Part shown: piece by piece, positions 21,432 through 33,674 of the stretch | Numbering within the stretch: position 1 is the first letter of the stretch | How the letters are laid out: the number at the start of each line of letters is the position of its first letter | DNA from: Prosopocoilus inquinatus | Lineage: Eukaryota; Arthropoda; Insecta; Coleoptera; Lucanidae | Length of the DNA: 64,000 nt | Reading direction: 5' to 3' | Assembly (NCBI GenBank): GCA_036172665.1 | Contig: CM069872.1 | Coordinates: 20,935,001 to 20,999,000, forward strand | Program-made: the position numbers and the translations under genes | Notes under the pieces: model-generated | What the model was told of the DNA's origin: nothing | The model's database searches: none | What the model saw: the letters and a program-made list of their open reading frames with translations, nothing else

Positions 21432-22890
21432 TCATATCGATGGGCGGGCGTAGCTAATGCCATTGCATGGGCGGATGTTTTTCTTAGAAGAATGATCACA
21501 GTAATAATTAAGACGATGTTCCATAATAAGAAGACAGTGTGAGGTTTGACTTTTTCGCGACATCTTCATTTCTTCCATGAAATCTTTAAAGTGTACTTGA
21601 GATTGGCTGGTAGAGATGTTTAAACGCGAAATTATTAAACTCAAATTTTGATTTACACCTTCGCTAATGTTGGTAGGGGTAGGCTGAGACCATAACGATG
21701 GCTTCATAACAAAAGTTTTCAAATTGATCCAAGTGGCTGATAGGACATGAATAATTTAAATGTTTCTTCTTTTTTGAGCACAGTGAAATCTTGTAGTGAT
21801 AATAATTTCCTTTCCTGTTATTAAACTGCACTGACATGGCAGATTAATTTTCACTGCTCTGTTTTTAGTATCGTGTTGAAATTCTAGCTTGGCCGTCTTA
21901 TTTTGACATTTTGGTGTGTGATGATGACTTCCATATCTGCGAGCTCTGTGATCAGCGTGGTCACGTTGTTAATATTGCTTATTTCTTCTACGATTGCTCT
22001 TCAGAAAAGTAACTTAGCACATTGTTGCCCCTGTAGGAGATCGGATGAAAAACGAGGCAGGAAACACAATTTGTCCTAGAATGGTCGACAGTGATTTAAA
22101 TGCGCGCCTGTAATCGATGCCAACGATTCCAGTTCAAATGGTTGTCTTCCTACTGCTTCGTACAGGCTGACCACTCAAGTGCTGTCCTTCCAGACGAATA
22201 GTGTTGATGTTAGTTTATAGAGTATCCATTTTCTTGTTTTGGTCCTTGTTGGAACTTTGACAGTGTTTGTTAGCTGATTACTTCTGATGGTGCAGTCGGT
22301 AATGGGCAACTGGTAGTACCTTCCCACATTTTCTACTGAGATGACCAGTTCTTGATTTTCTTCAGACGGTACCAAGGTCTAATATCCTCAAATTGGTGCT
22401 AAAGTGTATCCCGATTTACCATTAATATCGGGAGTTGATGACCTTTCCACGATGAGATGATGGTTGTCAATTTTATTGACCTACTCAATGCGTATACACG
22501 TCTAACGTTCATGAAGATGTGATATAATGAACGGTGCACTGCATTGAATAATCCACGTCTTGTTGTCCTGTTCTCTTCGTTCAAGGTTTCTATGGCCTTG
22601 ATTCTCGCTTGAACGATCGTGCCACTTGGTATTCATAACCTTGAAATTTCTGCGACTTTGTTTCAAAATCTTGTAATTCTTTTTGAAGTCCTTTTGTTTA
22701 ATCTTTTGATAGCTTCTTTAATGTTCTCGTCTTCTGATAAGATATCGTCTAATTGATGTTGTGTTGCTACGCCGCAACACCAATTTAGATCGTCATCCAT
22801 AAAGTTAAGTGACCTCTTTGGAATGTTTTCTGTCATATCTATTATATTCGTTATTCGTACACTTCTAATATTTTGTTGTCGATGTTGAAA
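21432..22890 (-). pseudogene. Env-like (errantivirus/baculovirus F-type) fragments of a BEL/Pao element
   Basis: Several minus-strand pieces interrupted by stops and frame slips. At 22835: ENIPKRSLNF and NWCCGVATQ, a basic cleavage-like site followed by a hydrophobic stretch. At about 22570: NRTTRRGLFNAVHRSLYHIF. At 22375-22175: QELVISVENVGRYYQLP. At 21722-21432: RLNYYCDHSS and CNGISYARPSI. The order downstream of a BEL/Pao pol on the same strand suggests an insect endogenous retrovirus-like env. It is badly degraded and cannot encode a functional envelope. The 21432 piece may come from a second rearranged copy. Confidence 0.5.
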
Positions 22891-23245
22891 TAAAGGCCGA
22901 TTTAACTTTAAAACCTATATTTCCTGTAATTGTTACATGCTACTTCTCCTCTCGTGTTCGAAACGATACTAGCCGCACATTTTTTACCGAGGGTTTTCTA
23001 CCCTTACAATTCTGGGAATGAGGGCGGCGGCAGGTCAGCGTCCTAAACTTTCTTTAACTAGAATACGTATTACAAAATAAAATGCCGCCCCCCTTGAAAG
23101 GTGATCTTAGAAGCTTTCGAAACATTTACATAAATTGAAAAAAAAAGGGGTAAGGATATGTGATTATTCAGAGCATAGTAATAATAAGTACAATTCTATT
23201 ATCTTAACTATAATAATGTTCATTCTTATTTTAATACGGCGCACT

Positions 23246-24660
23246 TCAGCCAGAACTAGGCAAAACACACATTTTCCACACTGCACGTTTTACAATCGAG
23301 TTAGATGTCCTCACGGTAGCCACTCGAACAATATCATCCTCAGCGGGGTGAATTTCTAATTTTCTGCCCATTTTCCAACGTAGCGGCGGTTCGTTCTCCT
23401 CCTGTAGTAGGACCAAACTCCCAACTTTGAGCATGGAGGACTGATTGCTTTTCCATGTTAATCTTGTCTGCAATTGAGTCAGGTATTCTTTGCTCCACCT
23501 TTTCCAAAAGTGCTGAGTTAAGACTTGCAAACGTTGAAATTGTGACCGACGACTATCAACGATTTGGAGCACGTCGGGATCTGGAGGTAGTGTCAATGGC
23601 TTGCCGATCAAAAAATGTCCGAGAGACAAAGGAGTCAGGTCTGTGGGGTCGTCTGACATTGGGAGTTCAGTAACGCTTCTATTTGCGTCAAGATAGTGTA
23701 AAAATCTTCAAAGATTACAGATGCGTTTCCTATTATTCGCTTCAAATGATATTTAACAGACTTAATTCCCGCTTCCCATATACCTCCGAAATGCGGCGAA
23801 CATGGCGGTGAGAAATGCCATTCAATGTTTTCATTAGCGAAAGAATTAACTAATTCGTTTGAATCTTGCAAGTTCCTTTAATTCAGAATTTGCCCCGATA
23901 AAGTTGGACGCGTTATCTGAAAATATATTCTGAGGTTTGCCTCGGCGTGCAACAAAACGTCTTAAAGTTGCGATAAATTACTGCGTTGTTAAGTCGCTTG
24001 TTAATTCTAAATGGATGGCATTTGTGACCAAGCATATAAACATGCAAACGTATAACTTTACGGTTTTATTTCCACGGGTTTTCTTGTCCTTTAGCAGGAA
24101 CGGACCTGCGTAATCAATTCCACAGTTTTGGAATGGCGCGGCGGGCATTACACGATATTTCGGAAGGTCTCCCATGAGGTATTCAGATATTCTTGGTTTT
24201 GTCTTAAAACATGTAACGCAATTGCGCAGTATTCTTTTTACCGCATTTTTTCCATCTTTAGGCTAATAATTTTCTCTTATCCCAGCTAACACCGCTTGTG
24301 AGCCACCATGTTCGTGCACAATTATTAAATTCGGCAGTGCGTGGTTTTTCGGTAGAATGATGGCATGTCTTTTATCAAAGCCATATGGGGCAAATTTTAT
24401 TCGGCCGCCTACTCGTAACAGATCATTTTTGTCTAGAAACGGATTTAGTTGTAACAGCGGACTATTCTATTGATTTTAAGGCCATTATTTCTGCAAGAAA
24501 TACCTCGGTTTGTGCACGTTTTAATAAGATGGTTAGTGCGAAGTTTAATTCCTCCGCCGTAAGAGGTCCGTAATTCCTATCTGTTATCTCTACTCGCGTG
24601 TTTTTAACAAATCTGAAACACCGGGCGTGTACTCGTTTTAACCTTAAGACTGAAGGTAGG
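23246..24660 (-). pseudogene. BEL/Pao pol 3' part: RNase H end, integrase, DUF5641
   Basis: Read from about 24660 on the minus strand: NYGPLTAEELNFALTILLKR and DLLRVGGRIKFAPYGF. The integrase zinc site follows (HALPNLIIVHEHGGSQAV and CVTCFKTKPR), then PFQNCGIDYAGPFLLKD (first integrase Asp), IFSDNASNFIGAN with stops (second Asp region), [20 protein letters not shown] (Glu), and the C-terminal DUF5641 part ([37 protein letters not shown]-like). Frameshifts at about 23870 and 23650 and stops inside the core make it dead. Truncated upstream: no RT is present. Confidence 0.8.
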
Positions 24661-24903
24661 TTTTCGATAGCGCGAGCGAGCGAGCGAACGACAGATTTTC
24701 GCTCGCTTCTTTCCGTTTTCGTAGAAGCGACTCGGTGCGATCGCTACAATCGGTCATTTCATTTGTGGTGTTGGTGACAGATTGACTATAATCAACTGGC
24801 CGTTTGTAACAGAACGCCCTAACCTAAACGAAATTGGTTTCTTCTTTGCTGTTTGTGTTGACCACGTGTTGACATAGAAATTACGGCGCGACAAAGTAGA
24901 AAA
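24661..24903 (+). promoter_or_regulatory. Upstream region of the MADF-BESS gene with GAGCGAGCG repeats
   Basis: Contains gcgagcgagcgagcgaacg at 24669-24687 and its inverted relative ttcgctcgcttc at 24696-24707. A CTATAAT-like stretch (actataatc, 24785) also occurs. The area lies between the truncated BEL/Pao fragment and the ATG at 24904. Promoter function is inferred from position only. Confidence 0.35.
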
Positions 24904-27900
24904 ATGTCTAAAGCGGTGATAAACGAAGATAATTTTGCTGAATTATTGATTGATTTGGTGCAAAGCAGACCCATCTTACATATTATGTCTCACCCAGATT
25001 ATAGAAATTCCTTAAAAAGGCAAAATGCATTTCAGGAAATTGGTGCAATTTTAGGAAAAGATCGTAAGTAAATAGAAAATAAATTAGAATTATTTTTTGC
25101 AACATTAGCTAATTATTTTAGCGCAAAGTCTTCAACAGAAACGGAACAAATTGCGGGATACATACATTAGGGAGAAGAAAAAAGGAACTATACTCTGTTC
25201 ACGTTAAGAATATAGTAGTTAGCGCTCGCGTCGGCGTACGTATTACATAGGAGCAATAAGGAAAGAGCGGTAAATTCAAAATTTTTATATTTAGAAAAAC
25301 AGCAAACTAAAGGAGAATTTAATTTGTTGCATGAATACACAAACCAAGCGATTAATTTAATTTACAATTAAATTAATCTTAGTAGTAATTTTAATTTGTT
25401 GTGCATAAATTCACCACAGAGTCTGAATTTTGTTGCAAGTTTTATTCTTTTAGAGATAATTTAAAATTAAAAGCCCATGTTATTTAATAATAATAATGCC
25501 TTTATTTGCCTTATTGGTCAACATGTAAACACATAGAAAAATAAAACGTACTTGAGGTTCAGAAAAGCAATAAAAAAATTGCTATCTATTTCAAAACCTA
25601 ACCTTAACCTAATATATCTATTTTTTCTATGTATTCTAACACTGATTCTACTCCAAGCTCTCCTCTAATATCTGCACTTTTTATTCTATCATTCAATGTA
25701 ACTTCTATGGCTGTACGGAAGTATTCCATTTGTGTACTTCTATTTTTCTTTTCAGGCTACTCGTTTGTATCCATGATTCACAGCCGGAAGTTAATATGGA
25801 TCTGAACATTGTTTTAATCTGACCCTAAAACTAAATCAAAGTAAACTTGATAAAATTGATCACTGTCAGTTAATTGATAGCTATAAAAACATGTTACACG
25901 AGACACAAAAATCAAAATGACAAAATACACAGAATAATTTAATAATTGCTGGCACAGCAAGAACAATCATGTTATTATAACAAACAATGTGAATTTATAA
26001 ATCGAAAACAACCTGCTCTGATAAGTAGGGAAATTTGACTTAATCACTTATTCACTGGGATGACAGATATTAATAACAAAAGTGTAGATAATGTGAATTC
26101 AGAATTTCTCACAAGATTAATTATTATTTACTTTCGTTAATTTATTCACTTGTAAAATCTAAATCTGAGTCAGGTGGCGATTCTGATGATGAGCCAGTAT
26201 TTGCTGTTATAATTAATTCCTCCACCATATCTTCCACAATATTATCAAGTTGGTACATTTTGTTTTCTTCTGCAATAGCATGTTTAACGCAATTTTCCCA
26301 ATGTTCAGCATTTACAAGATCTAATCCCTCGAGCAGCAATGTTTTGACCTCGGGCAACTTGAATGTTTTATTATTAGCAGCTACATGATGTTTTACTTGA
26401 GCCCAAACAAGTAGTTCTATTGGATTTAAATTGCAATGATAAGGGGGCAATCTTAATATTGTACGGCCAGTTACCATTTCATCTATAACGTAACTCACTG
26501 GATTATCACTTACATATTTTTTTGTTATATCAAGAAGTTGAACTTTTAATAAAGTGTTGTCTGTTACAATTCCTTTCAATGTAAGCCATTCAATTATTGC
26601 GCCTTTCTTCCATGAAGAATTAGGAATTTTATCCGTCTTGACTGAGTGATAAGGCGCATTGTCCATTACAATTACACATCCAGGTTCAAGATTTGGTAAT
26701 ATATTTTTCATCCACTCCGTAAAAACTTGACTGTTCATATCTTCATGATAGGCACCAGTTTTTTTTTGATTCAAACAGTAGCAATCCGTTATCAACAAAA
26801 CCAGTTTCACTACCAATGTGAAGCACAATCAGACGTTTTCCTTTTCCAGAAGGATTTTGTAAACCAAGTGACAATCCATCTACAAATGCTTGTCGAGCAG
26901 TAGTCACTGTTGTATCTTTCCACACTTTTGGCTTTGTGTGACCGGCATTCACCCACGTCTCATCCAAGAAATATATTTTCTTTCCCATTGTACGAAATTT
27001 TCTAATGGAGTTTAAATAATTACGTCTCCACAAGACAATATCTTGACGTTCGATTAAAATACAATTTCTGCTTCGTTTCTCCCATTTAAATCCCAATTTT
27101 CTCAAAATTTTCCACAATGTTGTACGATGAATTACAGGTAAAGTATCATCTGTTTGTAGAACCTATAAATTTTTTTACTTAGTTTCAAAATAACAGTAAT
27201 AAATGTAAATGTATTTACCGTTAAAATTTTTGAGCAAGTAGGTAATTCATTCTTAAGATAAAAAGAATGCACATGTCTTCTAATAGATTTTTCATGAGCT
27301 TCATCGAGTTTATTGAAAATTGTATCACGGTTTCGCTTCTTGCTAGGAGATCGTAGAATTCTCGTGCTTTCCTTTTCTTTTACGATAGCCCACATTGTTG
27401 CCTCTCCAATGCCAACCATCTTTGAAGCCAATTTTATTGAAGCTGACTTGGAATTATCATGGTGGTATTGAACAAAAGCATTATATGCCATAACTCTTTG
27501 GTCACTTCGAATATGCTTCCCTTGAGGGTTTCTCGAGGAGCCAGCTTCCTCTCGTACGTCCATATTAGCACTGTAATATATCATAATAAATTCTCATGAA
27601 AATAAACATTATTAATAAAATATTTACCTGTTAATTGCAATTACAGCCGTAGAGCTCTAAAAAGAACAATTTTTTAAACGATTTTAAATAACAATAAGCA
27701 CACAAACCAAACACCAACACCAAACCAAAATGACATAAATACAACTGACGTTCACAATTCTAGTTATATTTCGCTCTATCCAACATAAAATTAATTCGCG
27801 GGAACGAGCGCCGGAATGTCAACTTTAACCATTGTAAACTTGCCTCGAATTTCAACCAATCACAAGCCGGAAAATATTGCCCTATCCTTTCCAACGCTAT

Positions 27901-28391
27901 ATTCTTAACGTGAACAGAGTATAGTAGCGGAAGTGGTGCTACTTCAAAATCGAAGTGGCAGTATTTGTGTCGATTGTCATTTTTAGATGATATTCAACAA
28001 AAGCAATCGTAAGGAATTACTTTTTTAAGTAACATATTTTTAAGATTTATGTATTTTTACCTGTATTAGTAATCTAAATGAAAGAACAACTGAAGTTCAG
28101 CTAGCATCACAATCTCTGGAAGGTGATGGTGATGATGCTGAAGAAGAAGAAATTACAGTAATCGCTGCAGGCACACCTTCCAGATCATTTTTAAGAAATA
28201 CCGTACAAAATAAAAAAAGAAAGAGGGAAAATGTGGAGGAAATCATAGACATTTTAAAGAAAGGTCCAAGCAGTTCAGAGGCATTTCTTTCGTCGTTTGT
28301 GCCACAAATGGATAGGCTGTCTGCCGAAAAACAATCGCTAGCTAAAATTCATGTAGCACAATATTTTCATGATTTAGAATTTAAGAAATAA
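24904..28391 (+). CDS. MADF-BESS domain protein, exon 2 interrupted by a transposon
   Basis: Exon 1 24904-25063 (MSKAVINEDNFAELLIDLVQ), intron 25064-25121, exon 2 25122-25190 plus 27924-28008, intron 28009-28069, exon 3 28070-28391 with TAA. Splice sites are gtaagt/tttag and gtaagg/attag. If the 25191-27923 insertion is left out, the frame is unbroken: 636 bases, 211 residues. The MADF domain is shown by RPILHIMSHPDYRN, AFQEIGAILGKD, KRNKLRDTYIREKKKG and KWQYLCRLSFLDD. A central acidic stretch (GDGDDAEEEE) and a C-terminal BESS motif (FLSSFVPQMDRLSAEKQSLA) follow. MADF binds DNA and BESS mediates protein contacts, so a nuclear transcription factor or a Harbinger companion protein are the options. 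As assembled, the insertion disrupts the gene unless it is spliced out. Confidence 0.75.
25191..27921 (-). mobile_element. Sailor-like (DD82E) Tc1/mariner element
   Basis: The 2731 bp unit starts TACTCTGTTCACGTTAAG and ends with its reverse complement, giving inverted termini of about 24 bases with no mismatch seen. TA flanks both ends (25189-25190 and 27922-27923). Removing the element and one TA restores the exon 2 reading frame of the host MADF-BESS gene exactly. It encodes one transposase on the minus strand. Confidence 0.88.
26142..27584 (-). pseudogene. Sailor-like transposase, one intron, single homopolymer frameshift
   Basis: Start at Met 27584 or 27563, helix-turn-helix region (VQYHHDNSKSASIKLASKMV, GEATMWAIVKEKE). 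The intron 27163-27218 (GTAAAT..TTATAG) is supported because joining gives SKILTVLQTDDTLPVIHRTT in frame. Catalytic residues are in IYFLDETWVNAGH and VIVMDNAPYHSV, with the Glu in LPPYHCNLNPIELLVW. I count 81 residues between second Asp and Glu, matching the DD82E (Sailor) spacing to within one. The only break is an A-run of nine at about 26758-26767, where eight would keep the frame (ending LFESKK on one side, KTGAYHEDM on the other). The acidic C-terminus (SESPPDSDLDFTSE) is intact. It could be a genuine frameshift or a homopolymer error. Confidence 0.85.
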
Positions 28392-30193
28392 ATATTTTCA
28401 CTTAATGGGGATTTTATTACACATTCACATGGCGTTGCAAGTACTGTCACGAGCAATAAATTTTGGTCGTTACTGAAATAAAACATCAGTTTCAATTCTG
28501 TAAATTAGAAATGCTCATATAAATTTCATGTATTTTGCTAAGAAATGGTGGAAAATAAATCAGATTTTTAAAAAATTATTCCTAATATTAAAAATTAAGA
28601 AGTCATTCTCATTATTTTTAATCAAATACAAATCATGTACAAATCTCTGATAATCAAAGACAACCAAAATTTATTGCTTGCAACAGTACATATTTATTTT
28701 AGTATTTTTTCAGTATAGAACTCTTGGGAAATGTAGCTCGTGTCACATATGGTTGTATGACTATGTTCTGTCAAATACCCACTTTGTTATGAAGTTTTTG
28801 TTTGCCTAATAAGTGATGTATGTGAAAAAAAATTATTATTAAACAAAGAAAAGCTTGTTTTTCATGAGAGTTTTTGAGTAAAAGAATTATACATTGTGCA
28901 CTATTCCAGAAGTACCTATCTACTTAATTAATTTGACAAAATTCTACAATTTCAATATAATATGCAAGTATATACAGAAAAAAATTGCAATACAAATTTT
29001 AAATTATTAATTTATTTATTACTATTGTGCACTTACTACTACTTAATTAAAAAAAAAACATTTCTTTAACTGGTAATAATAAAATGTTGATTGTTAAATT
29101 ATATATACATATACACATCCACTATATTTCTGGCAAAACTCTATTTTGCCAAGGAAGCGATGGATCCACGCGTACGCCTCACTTGTACGTAATAACATCA
29201 AAAGTAATATCCAAAATGCGAGAAATGTGAGAAAGGAAAAAATAAATAAATTTTTAAAATTATGAAAATTAACAAATATAAAAAAATGTAAGTTCCGGAA
29301 CGGGAGTGGGTTAGCCTGAGGGGCTGAATACCCAGTATATAAAATAAAATTGAACCGATAAAGAAATGAACTTGGCGGAGCCACAGGCGTTAGCCAAAAG
29401 GGCCGAAACGTGCAACGAAACGAATTATGCAAAAAAAAGGAAATTTTAAGAAGAGAAAAAAAGAGAGGCAATTTATTGTGAGTCCAAACGGGTAAGGTGG
29501 TCCAAACGCGGCAGCGACAGCAGATTATACACGAAGCAAATGATCGTCCCTCGACTGGAGATGTTTTCACGCCGTAGGAAGACGAAATTTCCGAGGGTTG
29601 TCGAGCTTCGAGCTGAGTGCCAACAATGCCGGACATAAACCGTACTGCCTCTTGACCAATGTAAATGGTGAGTGGAAACTCGTTAATTAAAAAAAAAGGA
29701 AATCGCACAATGTACATCACGAGAGAAAAGCCAAAACATACAAATTTTGGGCGAAAACACACACTTAAATTCACAAATGCAAAACGTGCTGTTACAGCGG
29801 AAAGTGAGTTCTGAAATCGCTCCAAACTGGCGGATGAAAAAGAGACGGGATAAGAGAAAAGAAGAGGTGAAATGCAACACCAACCGCTACAGAATCTTAC
29901 GTCAACAACAACCAATGGGCTTAAATACCGGGGGTCAGTTTCTGTACGGCCTCCGTGAGAACGAAGACGCTGATGTCGAAATGTTTTGCAAGATTACGTA
30001 ACGCTAAAAATGCTAAATAAAGAATCAATTCGACCGAAAATTAACTTTCAAGTTCCAATTTTCCCTTATCCTAATTTTTACAGGAAAACTTATAACACTC
30101 GGGAATCACTTTGAAAGCAAATCGGCGAAACGCAAAGAGTTCGCTGGGGCGAGTCTACGAAAATATTCCACGGGAAACAATATACAGGGTCTT
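28392..30193. other. No convincing gene; AT-rich then repeat-like
   Basis: 28392-29090 is very AT-rich. AATAAA overlaps the MADF-BESS stop at 28387-28392. From 29100 to 30190 composition rises and the sequence resembles unidentified repeat flanks elsewhere (9700-10030, 20300-20590), without a frame I can assign. The minus-strand frame 29094-29915 is discussed under rejected items. Confidence 0.4.
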
Positions 30194-30475
30194 TCAGGGT
30201 CGGGCAGAAATTGAACGGTAACAATTTATATTAACTTTAAGTGTAGACGAAAAAAAATGGCTTACGACACCTTCAACACGTTCACCTGGAGCTTCCGATA
30301 TTCCCAAAATTCTTATAGTGTTTCGCCTTGAATATTGTTCAAGAGCATCGTTATTTGCTTGAAGTTGCAAGTTTTGCTTTTCCAGGCTTTTGATGCTTAC
30401 ATCTTGTAACTTACGATCGAATTTCTCTAGCATTGCTTCCAGCAATTTCTTGTTTTCGTTAATAACATCTTGCAC
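30194..30475 (-). pseudogene. LINE ORF1 (L1-type coiled coil) fragment
   Basis: A coiled-coil part (KKLLEAMLEKFDRKLQDVS, NDALEQYSRRN) runs into NTIRILGISEAPGE, the start of the RRM-like domain of L1-type ORF1 proteins in CR1/L2-group LINEs. The frame ends soon after. Resembles the intact ORF1 at 39658-40380 at the LEQYSRRNTxRILGI motif but is a different element. Confidence 0.6.
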
Positions 30476-30819
30476 ACACTCTTTAAATATGTTTTTAATG
30501 TCAGGTACATATTCGCGAGTAAGTATTTTGTTTTTACCACTATACGCGCGTTTCTAGGTAAAAATACGAAATTTTTTTATAGTAGCGCCACACACCAGTA
30601 TCAAATCAATACCAGTTCCGAAATTAAACAATAATAACGACTTCAAATAACACTCTATTCACGCATAGTTGCTTATTTTTCAATTTCGTGTTCATCCTTT
30701 AAATGGTATTTTAACTGGAGACATATCTTCTTAGTGCGGTACTAATAGTAACTGTCCATCTGCAGACAAGCTTCATATACCAACTTTTACAAAAATATTA
30801 GCACTCATTCAAGATGAAC

Positions 30820-31002
30820 CTAAACGTAACGGTGGCATCGCTCAATATTTTCCATAATATTTTCGCGTAATTGTAGTTCCTCACATAACACTGCATGTAC
30901 ACTTGAATCTACTTCTTCGTTATTCTCCTCCTCGACCCCAAACATTCGAAGACAATTTCTTCTCGAGTTTTGTTCGAGATAATCCAGTTTTTCAACAAGC
31001 AT
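30820..31002 (-). pseudogene. LINE ORF1 fragment, second family
   Basis: Short piece: LDYLEQNSRRNCLRMFGVEE, then IERCHR, matching the LExxSRRN and RxHR motifs of ORF1 proteins. It differs from the neighbouring 30194-30475 fragment, so it stems from another insertion. Confidence 0.5.
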
Positions 31003-31652
31003 CCTGTTCTTTAAACATTTCTCTAATAATTTAGAAAAAAACTGATGTTAGTGAATAGGTCTGTAATTATTAAGAGTATACGGCTTCAATGTTTCATCAT
31101 TAGCCTCGTCATAAAGATTTTTAAAGACTTTTTGGAGCTTCATTTCATCGAATGAAATACACACACTTTTTGTATGGTGTTCATATCTTTCAATTTTGTA
31201 ATTTTTAACACATGTTTCGAAATCAGGTCCAATATTTTTTTTCAGCAGAGATCGCAGTCTAACTACGCAATGACGTCAGTGAATCTAATGACGGCACACG
31301 ATCACGTTGTTGTCAAATTTCTATGTTGACAAGTAAGGGTTAAGGTTAAGTACTAACCTTTGAAATCAATTTTATTCATTGTATTTTTTTTTTATTTATT
31401 ATATAATTATACATCAAATACAGTGCAGACTTATTTCCTGAAAATGTACCTACATTGATTGTAACATGGATCATGTCAGAAACCGACAGAAACACATTTC
31501 TAATTCGGCATGAATTAATCTATTACATATATTAAGCTGTTACATTGCCGAGGAATCTCTTATGTTATTCATTTTATAAGTAAAAACTGTAAAAAGTAAG
31601 TAAACCTTTCACTCAGTTAAATATCATTTGTTGTGTAGAATGAAGGATTACA
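31003..31652. other. No gene seen
   Basis: AT-rich sequence between LINE scraps and the second Sailor-like relic, with a short gcaatgacgtcagtga motif near 31265. No frame or inverted repeat could be established. Confidence 0.35.
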
Positions 31653-32840
31653 TCACATCACATCAAACTGAATTTCTTTGTCCCACCATTTTTTTATTTC
31701 ATTTTCAGCATGTCTTATGCAGTTTGTCCATATTTCAGGAGTTACTGTGCGTAACGCTTCCCTCCACAAATTGATGCAGTTTTCAACTAACCTACCTTTA
31801 CGTCCCACATGCTTATTATAATAAGGCTTTACAATGCCCCATACATTTTCAATGGGGTTAAAAATACAATGATACGGTGGAAGACGCAGTACCTTATGTC
31901 TATACTTTTCAGCCATAGTGTCAGCCACATAAGTTTTTGGAGGTTTATTGCTAGAATCAAAATTCATTAATTACTTAATAATTAACAAAGGAAACCAATG
32001 CTTACAGTAGCACCAGTTGTAATAATTGAGGCTTTAGAAAATTTGCATCGAAATCAATGCCATTGTTTCTGAGCCTTCTTGAATCTGCATCTTTTTCCAA
32101 GATGAAGTTAGGGTATTATTTTCTAATGTGCTGTGATAAGATGCATTGTCCATTATAATCATTGAAGGTTGTTGTAAATTTTTCAATAATTGATTTTCAA
32201 ACCATTTTAGAAATTTTTCTTTATTCATGCAGCCATGATAATCCTCATGTTGTTTAGAAGTAGAAAATATTAATTCCAGCACCCTCTATGAAGCCATTTT
32301 CATTACCAGCAAGAAGAATAATATATCTAAATAATACAAAAATTATTTTCATGTCTGTTATTCTTTTCAACATACCTTTTGCCTTCAACTTTGATAGACT
32401 TCGCACTTTTAACGTTGTCATCCTGCCATGACCGACCAATTGTGCCATCTTGGAATATCCAAGTTTCGTCAAGAAACACAAATTGGTACAAATTTTCATG
32501 CTTGTTGTTAATATATGAACTCAAAAAATCGACTCGTTTAAAAGCAATATGGGTCAGTTTCATAAGCCCCCTTTGGGGTCCATCCTTTTTCCATCGGAAA
32601 CCTATTTCCTTTAAAATCTTCCAAAGTGAAATTCGGCCTTCAAAAAGCTATACTGAATGCCGATTAGATACGCCTGAAAGAGATACCCTTTTTTCAGAAA
32701 TAGTCTATAAGCTCGAGGGCCTGCCGAGTGGATAAGAATTGCTTTTGCTATATCATCAATTGACCATCGTCGGGCGTCCTTTAGGATTTATAAGCTTTTT
32801 CATTTGTTCCGATGTAAATATCTGTTTCATTACTGCTGCC
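31653..32840 (-). pseudogene. Sailor-like transposase relic 2
   Basis: Minus-strand pieces from about 32840: EQMKKLINPKGRPTM, KILKEIGFRWKKDGPQRG, QFVFLDETWIFQDG (first Asp), SIIMDNASYHST-like MIIMDNASYHSTLENN (second Asp), SSWKKMQIQ, then after broken frames AEKYRHKVLRLPPYHC and FNPIENVWGIVK (Glu). The C-terminal helix WREALRTVTPEIWTNCIRHA ends at 31653. Same architecture as the 26142-27584 transposase but only distantly similar in sequence, and split into at least four frames. Termini were not identified. Confidence 0.75.
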
Positions 32841-33674
32841 TCTTTTTCTCCGACAGCGAAGAGAGATAGATTTGTAATAATTTAATTATTAATACGTAAT
32901 ATTTAAATACGTACACATTTTTACAAAAATACGTTTCTCAGACTCTGAAAACTTTTTTTAACATCACTATAATAAATAAAAAAAAAAAATTGTCTTTACA
33001 ACATGAAATAACTTTAATTAAGATAGATATTCATAATAAACTTAACAGTTGTTTCCATAATATTGTTATACGAATTTGGGGGTTCAGAAATTATAGTTGT
33101 TAAATTTCAGAACATATTAATTAGAAACTGTTGCTTTACACAACTGAAAACACAATAGTAATGAGCTGCAACACTTATCTATCAAATAACACTTCTACAT
33201 AATGTACTTTCTATTGTTAGAAGTATGAACGCTTCGCTTGCTAACTTATAACTGACTAACTGGCGCGCCCGTACGGGTTTTTATAGTAGATCCCTGTAAT
33301 CTCGAACGTACTGGAATCATCGTGAAGCAACGAGAAATTGCGATAACGTTCTGTGACGTAAGATGGGGTGACTCGTACTAGAAATAGATTTATTTACGCG
33401 TCACAGCTGCAACAATAAACTAAAAAGAGTATTCTATTCTAAGACAATAAACAAACTTTTCTAATATTTTTTTTCCAATAATCTTTATCATTTTATTAAA
33501 AGTATGTAATAACTGCTGTTTAAATTCAATGTTTTCCTTACGACGTCTTTTCATGACTGCTTCTGATTTACGTGTTTCTTCACTTAAATTTTCTAATGCT
33601 TTTTCAAGAGTTGACATTTGTAGGGCTTTCTCTAATTAAGAAATTACATTATATTCTACATTATTCTAATTATA
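32841..33674. other. No clear gene; one short charged frame
   Basis: AT-rich. A minus-strand frame at 33420-33617 encodes a 65-residue, Lys/Glu-rich, helix-prone peptide (MSTLEKALENLSEETRKSEA) with no domain I recognise. It could be the tail of a Myb/SANT- or MADF-type protein of a decayed element. Confidence 0.3.

Noticed and set aside
24669..24687. GAGCGAGCG repeat as a terminal repeat of a Harbinger containing the MADF-BESS gene
   Set aside because: No inverted counterpart was found downstream of 28391.
29094..29915. 273-codon minus-strand open frame
   Set aside because: Phe/Ser/Leu-rich with no recognisable domain or codon pattern; the opposite strand is A-rich repeat-like sequence. Probably an accident of composition.
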